Below, in pieces: positions 7,538 through 16,413 of a stretch of 45,976 nt of DNA. Source of the DNA: Alloyangia pacifica (GTDB lineage Bacteria > Pseudomonadota > Alphaproteobacteria > Rhodobacterales > Rhodobacteraceae); assembly GCF_900116195.1 (NCBI RefSeq), contig NZ_FOZW01000025.1, positions 1 through 45,976 on the forward strand, in the 5' to 3' direction. Position numbers and translations under genes: made by a program. The first letter of the stretch is position 1, and each line of letters opens with the position of its first letter. The notes below the pieces were generated by a model that saw only the letters and a list, made by a program, of their open reading frames with translations, searched no databases and had not been told where the DNA came from.

Positions 7538-8719
7538 ATGTCGAGCCCGCTCAGCGAAGCAACCCTGCAGATCATCGAAGCGACCGCACCGGTCGTGGCA
7601 CAGCATGTCGATCAGATCGTACCTGCGATGTACCGGCGCCTGCTTGCGGACGAAGAAATCCGCGCGCTCTTCAATATGTCCAATCAGGAGGGCCAGGCGC
7701 CACAGCACAAGGCCCTCGCGAATGCGCTGGTGGCCTATGCAACCCATATCCGCACGCCGAACGTATTGGCCGAGGCCGTCGAACGGATCGCACAGAAGCA
7801 CGCGGGCTTGCAGATTCTCCCGGAGCATTATCCGCATGTCGCAGATGCGCTTCTGGGAGCGATCTCGGAGGTGCTGGGTGAGGCTGCAACGCCGGAGATC
7901 CTGAGTGCCTGGGGCGAGGCCTATTGGCAGCTCGCGCACATCTTGATCGGACGCGAAGAGGACATCTACCAGGGCACGGCAGAGGCGTCCGGTGGCTGGC
8001 GCGGCTGGCGCTCCTTCGAAATCGCGGAGAAGCGGCGCGAAGCGACGGATATCGTCTCCTTCGTTCTGCGTCCCGTGGACGGCGGCGCAGTCGTCCAGCA
8101 CCTACCTGGCCAGTATCTCAGCTTCCGCTTCCATCTTGCCGATGGCGAGGAGCAGCGGCGGAACTATTCGATCTCCTCGGCGCCAAACGGTCAGACCTAC
8201 CGCATCACCGTGAAGCGGGAGCCGCACGGGCGCGTGTCGAACTGGCTGCACGAGGTGGCCGAGGTGGGCCAGCGGATCGAAGTCGCGCCGCCGGCGGGTG
8301 ACTTCTTCCTCGACCCCCGTGACAAGCGGGAAGTGGTGCTGCTCTCGGGCGGTGTCGGACTGACGCCGATGATCTCGATGCTCGAAGCCTGTGGCGGGAA
8401 AGGTCTGCGCATGATCCATGTCCACGCGGCGCAGGATCCGGAGCGCCACGCCATGACCGGGATCTCTGGTAGGCTCGCCGACGCGACCTTTGCGTTTTAT
8501 GAGGATCTTGGCGGGCGGGAGCGCAAGGAGGGGGTCTTGGAGGGACGCATCGACCCTGCCTGGCTGACCGAGAACACCGACATCGAGCAGGCCGACTATT
8601 TCATCTGCGGCCCGGTTGGTTTCATGCAGGCGATGGTGCGTGGGCTTAAGGCGGCGAATGTGCCCAATGCGCGCATTCACCATGAGTTCTTCGGACCAGC
8701 AGCGGAGGTATTGGGCTGA
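7538..8719 (+). CDS. hmp: Flavohemoprotein, nitric oxide dioxygenase
   Basis: The 393-residue protein has the three-domain order of Hmp. A globin domain covers about residues 1-140, with the proximal-His helix KHAGLQILPEHYPHV. A ferredoxin-reductase-type FAD domain contains the RNYSISS flavin motif. An NAD domain contains LLSGGVGLTPMISMLEA and YFICGPVGFMQAMV. It oxidises NO with O2 and NAD(P)H to nitrate in the cytoplasm, protecting the cell from NO made by NirK. It starts at ATG 7538 after AGGAGGG and lies divergent to an NsrR-like gene, with a dyad between them. The length is normal and no defect is seen. Confidence 0.95.
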   Translation: MSSPLSEATLQIIEATAPVVAQHVDQIVPAMYRRLLADEEIRALFNMSNQEGQAPQHKALANALVAYATHIRTPNVLAEAVERIAQKHAGLQILPEHYPHVADALLGAISEVLGEAATPEILSAWGEAYWQLAHILIGREEDIYQGTAEASGGWRGWRSFEIAEKRREATDIVSFVLRPVDGGAVVQHLPGQYLSFRFHLADGEEQRRNYSISSAPNGQTYRITVKREPHGRVSNWLHEVAEVGQRIEVAPPAGDFFLDPRDKREVVLLSGGVGLTPMISMLEACGGKGLRMIHVHAAQDPERHAMTGISGRLADATFAFYEDLGGRERKEGVLEGRIDPAWLTENTDIEQADYFICGPVGFMQAMVRGLKAANVPNARIHHEFFGPAAEVLG

Positions 8720-8721
8720 AC

Positions 8722-8742
8722 GCTGCGGGCACCCGCCGCAGC
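8722..8742 (+). terminator. Hairpin after hmp
   Basis: GCTGCGG (8722-8728) pairs with CCGCAGC (8736-8742) two bases after the hmp stop. No T run follows, so termination strength is doubtful. Confidence 0.35.
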
Positions 8743-9038
8743 AGACCATCGCGAGGAGAAAGGCCAATGGACCACGACTTCGGATTGCATGCGGGCACGG
8801 TCCAGCCCTGCGCTGTCATGCTACGGTGTCCGAACGTTCATCCAGGGGGGCGGGTCTCGCGTCGTCTGTGGACCAATTCGTCCCCCTGATTCCAAAGCTA
8901 CTAAGGTTGCGCGGAGTTGCGCCCGGAGCTTTTTCTACCCAAGCGAGAACGCTCCGCTCTGCATTCTTTCTTTTGGCTGCGCTTTGCTCCGCGTTGAGGC
9001 TGAAAGATGCGAGTTCTCGGCTGAATCGAACCTGAACC
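8743..9038. other. Intergenic stretch before the nirK promoter
   Basis: No convincing gene is seen here. A short frame from the ATG at 8767, with a fair ribosome binding site, ends after about 40 codons and resembles nothing I know. The nirK control site lies at its right end. Confidence 0.4.
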
Positions 9039-9052
9039 TTGTGCTTGCGCAA
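9039..9052. promoter_or_regulatory. FNR/Nnr-type box of nirK
   Basis: TTG and CAA halves are separated by eight bases, giving TTGTG, CTTG, CGCAA. It has the same two half sites as the box beside norC at 18294. It lies about 67 bases before the nirK start, a suitable place for an activator centred near -41. The CRP/FNR regulator encoded at 18604-19329 is the likely binder. Confidence 0.6.
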
Positions 9053-9118
9053 AGTGACAAGGGTCCAATCGCAGTGTCCTCCTTCCGAACAACAATCATA
9101 CCGGAAAGGAGACAAGAA

Positions 9119-10267
9119 ATGCTGACGCGAAGAGCCGCCCTGATGGGCGCCGCAGGGATCGCCGCGACCCCCGTTCTGGCGAAGGCCGCCAAGGCCGAGG
9201 AAATCATGGATACGTCGATGGCGGAGCCTGTCGACCTCTCCAGCCTTCAGCGTATCAAGCGCCGGCTGGTCCGTCCGCCGATGGTGCACGAACACGAGCA
9301 GACCGCCCCAGGAGGGCCGCGTATCGTGGAATTCGAGATGCAGATCATCGAAAAGGAGGTCGAGGTCGACAGTGGCGCCTACCTGCAGGCGATGACCTTC
9401 AATGGCTCGATCCCTGGCCCGCTCATGGTGGTGCATGAGGGCGATTACGTCGAGCTGACGCTCTACAATTCGCCCGAAAACCTGATGCAGCACAATATTG
9501 ACTTCCACTCCTCCACTGGGGCTCTGGGCGGCGGGTCACTGACCCTGGTGAACCCGGGTGAGAAGACCACGCTGCGGTGGAAGGCGACGCGCCCAGGCAC
9601 CTTCGTTTATCACTGTGCTCCAGGCGGTCCCATGATCCCGTGGCACGTCGTCAGCGGCATGTCCGGTGCCATCATGGTTCTGCCGCGAGCCGGTCTGACG
9701 GATCACAAGGGCGATCCGGTGAAATATGACCGTGTATTTTACATCGGCGAGAACGATTTCTACATTCCGAAGGACGAGAAGGGCGAATACAAGCGCTTCG
9801 AGGATGTGGGCGAAAGCTATCCCGATACGCTCGAAGTCATGAACGGCTTGATCCCGACCCACGTCGTGTTCAACGGCAAGGTTGGTGCGTTGACGGGCGA
9901 CAACGCGCTGCATGCGCGCCAGGGCGAGAAGGTTTTGTTCGTGCACAGCCAGGCCAACCGCGACACCCGTCCGCACCTGATTGGCGGTCACGGCGACCTT
10001 GTCTGGGAGACTGGTAAGTTCAACAACCCGCCAGAGCGGGATCTTGAAACTTGGTTCATCCGCGGCGGCTCTGCCGGGGCGATGCTCTACGAATTCCTGC
10101 AGCCAGGGGTCTACGCCTACGTGAACCATAATCTGATCGAGGCGGTGAACCTGGGCGCGACGGCCCACGTGGTCGTCGAGGGCGACTGGGACAATGACCT
10201 GATGGAACAAGTGCAGGCTCCGATCGAGTACGACGCGGTCTACGAGGGCAAGACCGCTCTGCCGTAA
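9119..10267 (+). CDS. nirK: Copper-containing nitrite reductase (NO-forming)
   Basis: The 382-residue protein reduces nitrite to NO in the periplasm. It begins with a twin-arginine-like signal ([20 protein letters not shown]). It has two cupredoxin domains. Type 1 copper ligands are His125, Cys166, His176 and Met181, seen in [18 protein letters not shown] and VSGMSG. Type 2 ligands include His130 and His165, with the third His in the second domain ([10 protein letters not shown]). The catalytic Asp of NIDFH is present. The start is at ATG 9119 after GGAAAGGAGA; the open frame extends further upstream without homology. nirV follows, and an Nnr-type box precedes. Confidence 0.97.
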   Translation: MLTRRAALMGAAGIAATPVLAKAAKAEEIMDTSMAEPVDLSSLQRIKRRLVRPPMVHEHEQTAPGGPRIVEFEMQIIEKEVEVDSGAYLQAMTFNGSIPGPLMVVHEGDYVELTLYNSPENLMQHNIDFHSSTGALGGGSLTLVNPGEKTTLRWKATRPGTFVYHCAPGGPMIPWHVVSGMSGAIMVLPRAGLTDHKGDPVKYDRVFYIGENDFYIPKDEKGEYKRFEDVGESYPDTLEVMNGLIPTHVVFNGKVGALTGDNALHARQGEKVLFVHSQANRDTRPHLIGGHGDLVWETGKFNNPPERDLETWFIRGGSAGAMLYEFLQPGVYAYVNHNLIEAVNLGATAHVVVEGDWDNDLMEQVQAPIEYDAVYEGKTALP

Positions 10268-10363
10268 GCTCCGGTCGCGGCCCGGCAGAGGGCTGCCCAA
10301 ACCGAGAGAAAAGTGGGGCGGAGGGGTCAGGCCGGCCGCCCCTTCTGGCTCAGGAGCCTCGCC

Positions 10364-11167
10364 ATGAAACCTTCCCGCCTTGTTGCAGGTGTCGCCGCAC
10401 TGACTTTTGCAACCGTTCCCTTGTTGCTGACCAAGCGTGACACGCCGAACGCGCCGTTCGACCCGGCCGCACTTGTCGAAGTGCCGGGTGGCACGGTTGA
10501 ATACCGTCCGTTCGGAAGTTTTTCCCGAGGCGGCAGGGTTGGTGCTCCCGACCCGGTCTCGCTCGAGGTCCGGGCGTTCGAGATCATGAAGTACCAGGTC
10601 AGTCGGGAACAATACGGGGCCTGCGTCTCAGCCTCAGCCTGCTCGGAGGTTCCGGCGGCCGGCACTGGGGTGCCTCAGACCCAGGTAAACTGGCAGGATG
10701 CCACGGACTTCGCGCTTTGGTATTCCGGGGTCACCGGGCAGACTTGGCGCCTGCCGACAGCGATGGAATGGCAGCACGCCGCGGCCGAACGCTATGCCGA
10801 TGCAAACGTCGATCCGGGCGACCTTGATCCTGGCGAGCGGATGCTGGCCAATTACAAAGCTGGTGTCCTGCTGCGTGGAACCGCCAGCCCGACCCTTCGA
10901 CCAACGGGCAGTTTCGGCGTCAATTCCCGGGGGGTGGTCGACATGGCAGGCAATGTCTGGGAATGGACGGACAGTTGCATGGAACGCGGCTCGTTGAACG
11001 ACGACGGCTCGATTGCCGAAAGCGAACCCTATTGCTGGGTGCGGATCGCTGGCGGGATGCACCGGGCCGCAATCGTGGACATTGTGCGTGACGCCAGTGT
11101 CGGCGGCTGCGCTGTCGGACTGCCGCCTGACCATCTAGGCTTCCGGCTGGTACGTTCCCTGGACTAG
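10364..11167 (+). CDS. nirV: NirV, formylglycine-generating-enzyme-like protein
   Basis: The 267-residue product has an N-terminal signal or anchor (SRLVAGVAALTFATVPLLLT) and a SUMF1/FGE-sulfatase domain. Diagnostic segments are FEIMKYQVSREQYGAC, VNWQDATDFALWYS, WRLPTAMEWQHAAAERYA, DMAGNVWEWTDSC and the C-terminal DHLGFRLVRS. NirV is commonly found directly after nirK in Rhodobacteraceae, but its exact function is unknown. It follows nirK by 96 bases, and ATG 10364 has a GGAG site. It converges with hemN. Confidence 0.9.
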   Translation: MKPSRLVAGVAALTFATVPLLLTKRDTPNAPFDPAALVEVPGGTVEYRPFGSFSRGGRVGAPDPVSLEVRAFEIMKYQVSREQYGACVSASACSEVPAAGTGVPQTQVNWQDATDFALWYSGVTGQTWRLPTAMEWQHAAAERYADANVDPGDLDPGERMLANYKAGVLLRGTASPTLRPTGSFGVNSRGVVDMAGNVWEWTDSCMERGSLNDDGSIAESEPYCWVRIAGGMHRAAIVDIVRDASVGGCAVGLPPDHLGFRLVRSLD

Positions 11168-11170
11168 CAG

Positions 11171-11192
11171 TTCGGCGCTGACAGCGCCGGAA
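11171..11192. terminator. Hairpin between converging nirV and hemN
   Basis: GGCGCTG and CAGCGCC are adjacent in a dyad that extends to TTC and GGAA outside, with one bulged base. It lies between two converging genes and lacks T runs. It may end transcription from one or both sides. Confidence 0.3.
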
Positions 11193-11236
11193 TGGCCAAC
11201 CCCGGGATGTGCACCAGCTCGGCACCCGCGTATGTG

Positions 11237-12592
11237 TCACGATGCCTGGCTGTAGCGCGCAGCTTCGGGCACGTGGGCATCAAAATGGCTGGCGATGATG
11301 CGGGTCAGGGCCCGCGCCTCGGGCCGGATCGACATTGTCGCGCCGCGGCCCTCGACCATCTCGCCGAAGCGGTCGCGCAGCAGGGCAATTTCGGAGCGCA
11401 GCTGGTCCACCGCGTCTCCATGGGCGTCCCGCAGGGTTTCCAGGTCCAATTTGAACGTGCACATGATCATCTCGATCGCGCGGGCGCGCATGAGGTCGTC
11501 ATCGCTCATCATATGGCCCCGCGCGCCGGCCAGATGGCCGGCCTCGATCCGCTGGACGTAGGCAGGCGTGACGGCGGCGTTCTGGATGTAGCCCGTGGGA
11601 AGGCGTGAGATCGACGAGGCGCCAAGGCCGATGAGCGTTGCGCAGGCGTCATCAACATAGCCTTGGAAATTGCGGCGCAGGCGGCCGCTCCTCGCGGCCA
11701 GAGCGAGCGCGTCGCCGGGGCGGGCGAAATGGTCGATGCCGATGCTTTCCAGCCCCGCTTCACCGAAGCGACGCGCTGCCAACTCGGACAACTGGTAGCG
11801 TTCCAACTCTTTCGGCAGCGCGTCCTCGTCGATCAGCTGCTGCCGCTTCGACATCCACGGCACATGGGCGTAGCCGAACAGGGCGATGCGGTCGGGCTTC
11901 AGGTCCAGCACCTTGCTCACGGTGTCATCCAGCCGCGCGAGGTCCTGATGCGGCAGGCCGTAGACGAGGTCCGCGTTTAGTGAACGGATGCCAGCGGCTC
12001 TAAGACCCTCAACGCAGGCGCGCGTGACGCCGAAGGGCTGCAGGCGGCCGATGGCCTTTTGCACGACGGGGTCGAAATCCTGGATGCCGATGCTAGCACG
12101 GTTCAAGCCTTCGTCGGCCAGAGCGGCGATCTTGTCGCGGTCCACCATGGTCGGGTCGATCTCGACCGAAAATTCCCAGTCGTCAGTATGCGGGATGACC
12201 GCCTTCACCGCCCGTGCCAGCCGGCGGATCAGTGCAGGCGGCAGGATTGTCGGTGTGCCGCCACCCCAGTGCATCCGGCCCATGCGCAGCCCCTCGGGAA
12301 GCGTGTCTGCGAGCAGGGCGAGTTCCTGTTCCAGAGTGCTGATATAGCTTTCCACAGGGCTCAGCGTTTTCGTGCCCTGGGTCCGGCATGCGCAGAACCA
12401 GCACAGCCGCTCGCAGAATGGTATGTGGATATAGACCGATACCGGTTCTGCCGGGTCCAGCGCCGCGAGGGCGCTCGCCTGCTGGGGCGCGCAGACGTCG
12501 GTCGAGAACACTGGTGCTGTCGGGTACGAGGTATAGCGGGGCACCCGGGCGTCGAAGAGGCCGAGGGTTCTGAGGCGGTCGATCTGTTTCAT
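11237..12592 (-). CDS. hemN: Oxygen-independent coproporphyrinogen III oxidase
   Basis: This 451-residue radical-SAM enzyme makes protoporphyrinogen IX without oxygen, in the cytoplasm. The cluster motif CxxxCxxC appears as Cys60, Cys64 and Cys67 in PFCERLCWFCACR, the SAM-binding glycine patch as HWGGGTPTIL, and HemN-type features as YTSYPTAPVF near the start and SIGIQDF and ADLVYGLPHQ in the barrel. The C-terminal HemN domain is complete. Being the last gene of the nor operon makes sense, because haem for NorBC and NapBC must be made without oxygen. ATG 12592 is used; the longer open frame upstream overlaps a hairpin and nnrU antiparallel frames. Confidence 0.95.
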   Translation of the reverse strand: MKQIDRLRTLGLFDARVPRYTSYPTAPVFSTDVCAPQQASALAALDPAEPVSVYIHIPFCERLCWFCACRTQGTKTLSPVESYISTLEQELALLADTLPEGLRMGRMHWGGGTPTILPPALIRRLARAVKAVIPHTDDWEFSVEIDPTMVDRDKIAALADEGLNRASIGIQDFDPVVQKAIGRLQPFGVTRACVEGLRAAGIRSLNADLVYGLPHQDLARLDDTVSKVLDLKPDRIALFGYAHVPWMSKRQQLIDEDALPKELERYQLSELAARRFGEAGLESIGIDHFARPGDALALAARSGRLRRNFQGYVDDACATLIGLGASSISRLPTGYIQNAAVTPAYVQRIEAGHLAGARGHMMSDDDLMRARAIEMIMCTFKLDLETLRDAHGDAVDQLRSEIALLRDRFGEMVEGRGATMSIRPEARALTRIIASHFDAHVPEAARYSQAS

Positions 12593-12609
12593 GTGCCCGG
12601 TATGAAGGT

Positions 12610-12637
12610 TTCCGGCGCGACGTTCTTTGCGCCGGAA
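12610..12637 (-). promoter_or_regulatory. Hairpin between nnrU and hemN
   Basis: TTCCGGCGC (12610-12618) pairs perfectly with GCGCCGGAA (12629-12637) across a 10-base loop, inside the 50-base gap between nnrU and hemN. It could attenuate transcription or shield the upstream mRNA. Confidence 0.5.
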
Positions 12638-12642
12638 CAAGT

Positions 12643-13335
12643 TCAAATCGGGAAGGGCGAAACGCCGATGATCACCGAGTGAAGATACAAGAGTGCGATC
12701 CAGAGGAGCAGACCGGCGGCTACCCGGATCGCCGTCCCGCGCGCATTGGCGCGCATCCAGTCGCCGCGTATCAGGGGAGAGAGGGACAGGATCGCGGTAT
12801 TTGCAAAGAATGCACCGGCGCTGCCGCCAAGCGAGTGGCGGGCCCGCGCGTCGAAGGCGGGGATTGCGGCCAGTGCCATGACAAGGAAGCTGCCAAACAG
12901 GATCACCATGGCCAAATCCCCGTTCGGCACCAGGTGCGCACCGGACCACAGCGCCAGTGCCAGAAACAGCGGATGGCGCGAGATGGCGGCGAATCCGGGC
13001 CGTGCGGGGTCGAACTCTGCGCCGCGCTTGCCGCCGAGTGTGAAGGGCTGGCGAAGCCCGGTGCCGCAGGTCACCAGGATCATGGCGATCGGCATGGCGA
13101 TGTTCGGCACCCAGCGGGTCCAGGGCAGCTGCGGCCAGAGATCGACATAGGGCGCACGGATCGCAGCCGAGACCACCCAGACCAGCAGGATGGTGGACAA
13201 CAGCCCGTAGACGCCGAAATACACCCGCCGGCCGACCACGCCGATCAGCCGTTCACGCAGGCCGCCGACGCGCGGCAGGAAATGGCTCGCCACGAAAAGC
13301 GTCAGCGCGAGCCCGTATTCTGTCCAACCGGTCAT
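12643..13335 (-). CDS. nnrU: NnrU-family membrane protein
   Basis: The 230-residue protein has about six to seven hydrophobic segments. It shows the NnrU/isoprenylcysteine-methyltransferase-like pattern, with RLIGVVGRRVYFGVYGLLST near the start and FAAISRHPLFLALALWSGAH in the middle (the 'RHP..L' motif). NnrU genes are tied to nitric oxide reductase in Rhodobacter; the biochemical role is unknown. Its ATG overlaps the stop of the preceding small gene by four bases (ATGA), so translation is probably coupled. It belongs to the leftward norCBQD operon. Confidence 0.88.
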   Translation of the reverse strand: MTGWTEYGLALTLFVASHFLPRVGGLRERLIGVVGRRVYFGVYGLLSTILLVWVVSAAIRAPYVDLWPQLPWTRWVPNIAMPIAMILVTCGTGLRQPFTLGGKRGAEFDPARPGFAAISRHPLFLALALWSGAHLVPNGDLAMVILFGSFLVMALAAIPAFDARARHSLGGSAGAFFANTAILSLSPLIRGDWMRANARGTAIRVAAGLLLWIALLYLHSVIIGVSPFPI

Positions 13336-13562
13336 GCATCCTCCGCCTTTTCCATCAGCCGCACGATGTGCCCGGCGAAGGCATAGGTGGCGGGCAGGCC
13401 GATGACCAGCCCTCCGGCGGCGGCCTGCAAGGGAGTCAGCACTGGCCAGCCGAGCCAAGACCCGATCAGCGCGGCGAAGAACAGGTTCACACCCATCGCG
13501 CCCGCGCCGAACGGGTAGAGCGCGGAAAGCAGCTTCCACGAGGGGCGACGTTCAGGTCTCAT
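13332..13562 (-). CDS. Small two-helix membrane protein of the nor operon
   Basis: This 76-residue protein has a basic N-terminus (MRPERRPSWKLLSALYPFG) and two hydrophobic segments (AMGVNLFFAALIGSWLGW and AAGGLVIGLPATYAFAG). The start at 13562 overlaps the upstream stop (ATGA), and its own stop overlaps the nnrU start the same way, so translation of three genes appears chained. An ATG at 13580 would add six residues. Small proteins at this place occur in Rhodobacter nor operons (NnrT or NorF-like), but I cannot assign the name safely. A role in assembly or stability of the NO reductase is inferred from position only. Confidence 0.7.
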   Translation of the reverse strand: MRPERRPSWKLLSALYPFGAGAMGVNLFFAALIGSWLGWPVLTPLQAAAGGLVIGLPATYAFAGHIVRLMEKAEDA

Positions 13563-13732
13563 CGCCGGCTTACCAGCCATTGCACCGCCGCCAAGGCGGC
13601 GATCAGCGCGAGGGAGCCGACAAGAAACCAGAACTCGGCCGCCTCGGTCTGCGGCTGCGGGATCGGCCGTTCGAAGGGCTCGGCCAGCGCCGTTGCGGGC
13701 AGGGTCAAGACGAGGGCAAGAATGCGTTTCAC
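13559..13732 (-). CDS. 57-aa single-span protein after norD
   Basis: This very small gene starts at a GTG two bases after the norD stop, with GGAGAG in the end of norD as its ribosome binding site. The product has a cleavable signal-like start (MKRILALVLTLPATALA), then PFERPIPQPQTEAAEFW, then one membrane span (FLVGSLALIAALAAVQWLV) and a basic end. It is likely a periplasm-facing, membrane-anchored peptide. It may be the protein called NnrT in Rhodobacter, but I cannot confirm that. Tight packing with norD and the next gene makes it a real operon member despite its size. Confidence 0.7.
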   Translation of the reverse strand: MKRILALVLTLPATALAEPFERPIPQPQTEAAEFWFLVGSLALIAALAAVQWLVSRR

Positions 13733-13733
13733 G

Positions 13734-15611
13734 TCATCTCTCCATAGTCAGGGTTTGATAGATGTTGGGGAGGGCACGGGGCAGGCGGGCGGGGTTTGGC
13801 AACAGCGTAAACCCGGCACGACCGAAGATATGGGCAAACCAGTCCTGTCCGTCCTCGTCCACGATCACACCATGCACCGCCTGTCCCAGCGCGCGGGCTT
13901 CGCGGACGGCCATGCGGCTGTCTTCGACCCCGTGCTGCCCTTCGTAGTGGTCCAGGTCGTTGGGCTTGCCATCGGTCAGCACCAGGAGCAGGCGGCGCGT
14001 CGCGCCCTCTTCGGCCAGTTGTGCCGATACGTGCCGGATCGCGGCACCGAGGCGGGTGTAGTGGCCCGGAGTGAGCCCGCCGATCCGTGCGGTTACCGCA
14101 CGGCTCATCGGTTCCTTGAAGGCCTTGGCTCGGTGCACGAACACCCGATCGCGGCGCAGGGACGAGAAGCCCCAGATGCCCAACCGGTCGCCGGCAGTAT
14201 CGATTCCTTCGGCGAGCGAGGACAACGCCTCGCGCGCGACCTCTATGACAGAGGTGTCGCCTATCGCCGCCTCCGTCGAGCGCGAGCAATCCATCAGGAT
14301 CGCCACGGACAGATCTCGCGCCATTGGTCGGTTCGACTGCCAGATGCGGTCGCTGCCCTCGTGGCCGCAGGTTATGTCGGTGCGGGATGTCACCACCGCG
14401 TCAAGGTCCAGGTCGTCACCGTCGATCTGCCGCGGCAGGACCACGCGCCTTGGATGCAGCGGAGCGAACTGACGTTTGACCCGAGCAACGAGCTTCGGAT
14501 CCGGGGAATACAGGTCGCGCGGGCTGGCTTCCGCTTCCAGCACCCGCGTGTGTCCGGGCATGTAGTCCCCCGTGCGGCGGTTCCATTCCGGGTAGGTGAA
14601 CTTTCCTGCCAGGTGCTCGTGTTCGGCATCCTGCGGCGAAAGATCCAGAGACAGGCGCAGGCGCGTGGCAGCGCGTTTCAGGTTCTGGCTCAGGGACAGG
14701 TACTCCTGATCCTCGGCGGCCTTGGCGGCGTTATCTTGGTCGTCGTCGTCGACCATCCGATTGAGGTTGAGGCTTTCCGCCCAGGACATGATCGTCTCGA
14801 AGCGGTGAATGATGAAGCTGTCGTTGCGGTTGGCCTGGTCGCGGTCCTCGCGGCAGGCATCCTTGCGGGTGGGCACCGCCATCGCGGTTCCGGGGTCTTG
14901 CAACTCGTCCGACGCGGACTTGTCGACCCGGGTCGCGTTGCGCAACCGCAGCCAGACCGGGACGGGCGCATAGCTCCGGTACCTTCGGGGGGCGGGGCAG
15001 ACCCGGCATTCCTCGGCATCTGAGACGCCGCTCAGCTGGTCGAGGATCAGACGTTCAACACCGGCCTCGCAGCGCGGCAGACCGCCGCGGCTACGATACT
15101 GTACTATCAGCCGGCACAGACTGTCGTATGCTTGCCGCAGGCCGGGGCAGGCGGCATAGGTCCGGTCCGACGCGGCCGCCAGCGCGGCGATCTCGGCCCG
15201 GTCTGCGGCCAATGCGTCGGCCTCTGGCGATGGGACCTCGACATGGGCCGCCAATGCCGCCAGCCACAGGTAACAGGCCCTGTTCAGCTCGTGCGTCGGG
15301 AAAGCGTCGATCACCGGTGGCAGGCGCAGACGGTCACCGTCGAAATCAGCGACATGCACCCGTTCGCGCGGCGTTCCGATGCGGCGGATGCGGCCTGTCC
15401 GGTGGTCGGAGGTCATGAGCGGGGCGTGCGCGATTTCCACGCCCGCTGCGCCACCGAGTGCTCGGAACAGCGTGGTGACGGATCGGCGCATATCCTCGAA
15501 CGTCACTGCGCGGGCGGCGTCGCCGGTCGCAGCCCCCCACCGGGAGGCCATGTCGTGCCAGAGGTTGCCGACGGTCTCCTCGGGCTCCATCAGGTCGAGA
15601 ACGTGTAGCAT
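13734..15611 (-). CDS. norD: NorD, von Willebrand A-domain protein for NO reductase activation
   Basis: The 625-residue protein is the usual NorD length. The C-terminal third is a VWA domain with the metal-site motif DCSRST (DxSxS) after SVAILM, followed by LTPGHYTRLGAAIRH (conserved Thr) and LLLVLTDGKPNDLDHYEG (conserved Asp). The middle has a very acidic segment (MVDDDDQDNAAK). NorD works with the AAA+ ATPase NorQ to insert the non-haem iron into NorB; this is known for the family. It starts at ATG 15611 with GGGTAGG upstream, five bases after norQ. Confidence 0.95.
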   Translation of the reverse strand: MLHVLDLMEPEETVGNLWHDMASRWGAATGDAARAVTFEDMRRSVTTLFRALGGAAGVEIAHAPLMTSDHRTGRIRRIGTPRERVHVADFDGDRLRLPPVIDAFPTHELNRACYLWLAALAAHVEVPSPEADALAADRAEIAALAAASDRTYAACPGLRQAYDSLCRLIVQYRSRGGLPRCEAGVERLILDQLSGVSDAEECRVCPAPRRYRSYAPVPVWLRLRNATRVDKSASDELQDPGTAMAVPTRKDACREDRDQANRNDSFIIHRFETIMSWAESLNLNRMVDDDDQDNAAKAAEDQEYLSLSQNLKRAATRLRLSLDLSPQDAEHEHLAGKFTYPEWNRRTGDYMPGHTRVLEAEASPRDLYSPDPKLVARVKRQFAPLHPRRVVLPRQIDGDDLDLDAVVTSRTDITCGHEGSDRIWQSNRPMARDLSVAILMDCSRSTEAAIGDTSVIEVAREALSSLAEGIDTAGDRLGIWGFSSLRRDRVFVHRAKAFKEPMSRAVTARIGGLTPGHYTRLGAAIRHVSAQLAEEGATRRLLLVLTDGKPNDLDHYEGQHGVEDSRMAVREARALGQAVHGVIVDEDGQDWFAHIFGRAGFTLLPNPARLPRALPNIYQTLTMER

Positions 15612-15615
15612 GGGC

Positions 15616-16410
15616 CTACCCGTAGATCACGGCGGCGAGGTCTCGCAGCGCCTGTTGCGTGTCCGCCTCGTCGCTAAGCGGTTCGATGATTGCGGCTTCG
15701 AGCGCGCGGTCTACTGGCATCCCCTTGGCAATCATGGTGGCTGCGTAGATCAGCAGGCGGGTGGAGACGCCTTCCTCGAGGTCCATGCCCGAAAGCGCTC
15801 GGATCTTACCCCCCAGCCGCACCAGGGCGGCCGCGCGCGCCTCGTCCAGACCACTTTCGCGGACCACGACGGGCACCTCCACCTCTGGCGAGGGAAACGC
15901 GAACCCGATCGAGACGAAACGCTGCCGTGTCGACGGTTTCAGTTTTTTCAGGATATTCTGGTAGCCGGGGTTGTAGCTGGCCACGAGCATGAAGGAGTCG
16001 GGCGCTGCCAGTTCCTCGCCCGTGCGGTCTATGACCAGCCGGCGGCGGTCGTCGGTCAGCGGGTGCAGCACGACTGTGACGTCCTTGCGCGCCTCGACCA
16101 CCTCGTCGAGATAGCAGATCCCGCCTGCGCGCACTGCCCGTGTCAATGGCCCATCGACCCAGACGGTCTCTCCCCCCTTCAGAAGGTAGCGTCCGATAAG
16201 GTCGGCAGCGGATAAGTCGTCATGGCAGGCCACGGTGTGCAGCGGCAGGCGGAGACGCGCCGCCATGTGTTCCACAAACCGCGTCTTGCCGCAGCCGGTG
16301 GGCCCCTTCAGAAGAAGGGGCAGACCGTTTTCATGGGCCGTCTCGAACACTGCGCATTCATCGCCGGCAGGTTGGTAGAACGGCAGGTCGGGTGTGTTCA
16401 TGTCTTTCAT
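15616..16410 (-). CDS. norQ: NorQ, MoxR-type AAA+ ATPase
   Basis: The 264-residue ATPase has a Walker A motif at about 36-43 (GPTGCGKT), a Walker B near 100 (GICYLDEVVEAR), and the sensor region SFMLVASYNPGYQ. It is the CbbQ/NirQ/NorQ class, which remodels a partner with NorD to load Fe(B) in NO reductase. It starts at 16410 behind a GGGAGAG site; an in-frame ATG three codons later is an alternative. The norB stop is four bases before. No defects are seen. Confidence 0.95.
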   Translation of the reverse strand: MKDMNTPDLPFYQPAGDECAVFETAHENGLPLLLKGPTGCGKTRFVEHMAARLRLPLHTVACHDDLSAADLIGRYLLKGGETVWVDGPLTRAVRAGGICYLDEVVEARKDVTVVLHPLTDDRRRLVIDRTGEELAAPDSFMLVASYNPGYQNILKKLKPSTRQRFVSIGFAFPSPEVEVPVVVRESGLDEARAAALVRLGGKIRALSGMDLEEGVSTRLLIYAATMIAKGMPVDRALEAAIIEPLSDEADTQQALRDLAAVIYG

Positions 16411-16413
16411 CGC

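Noticed and set aside
13368..15023. A 551-codon plus-strand frame across norD
   Set aside because: norD on the opposite strand has the VWA motif and operon context; this frame shows no domain.
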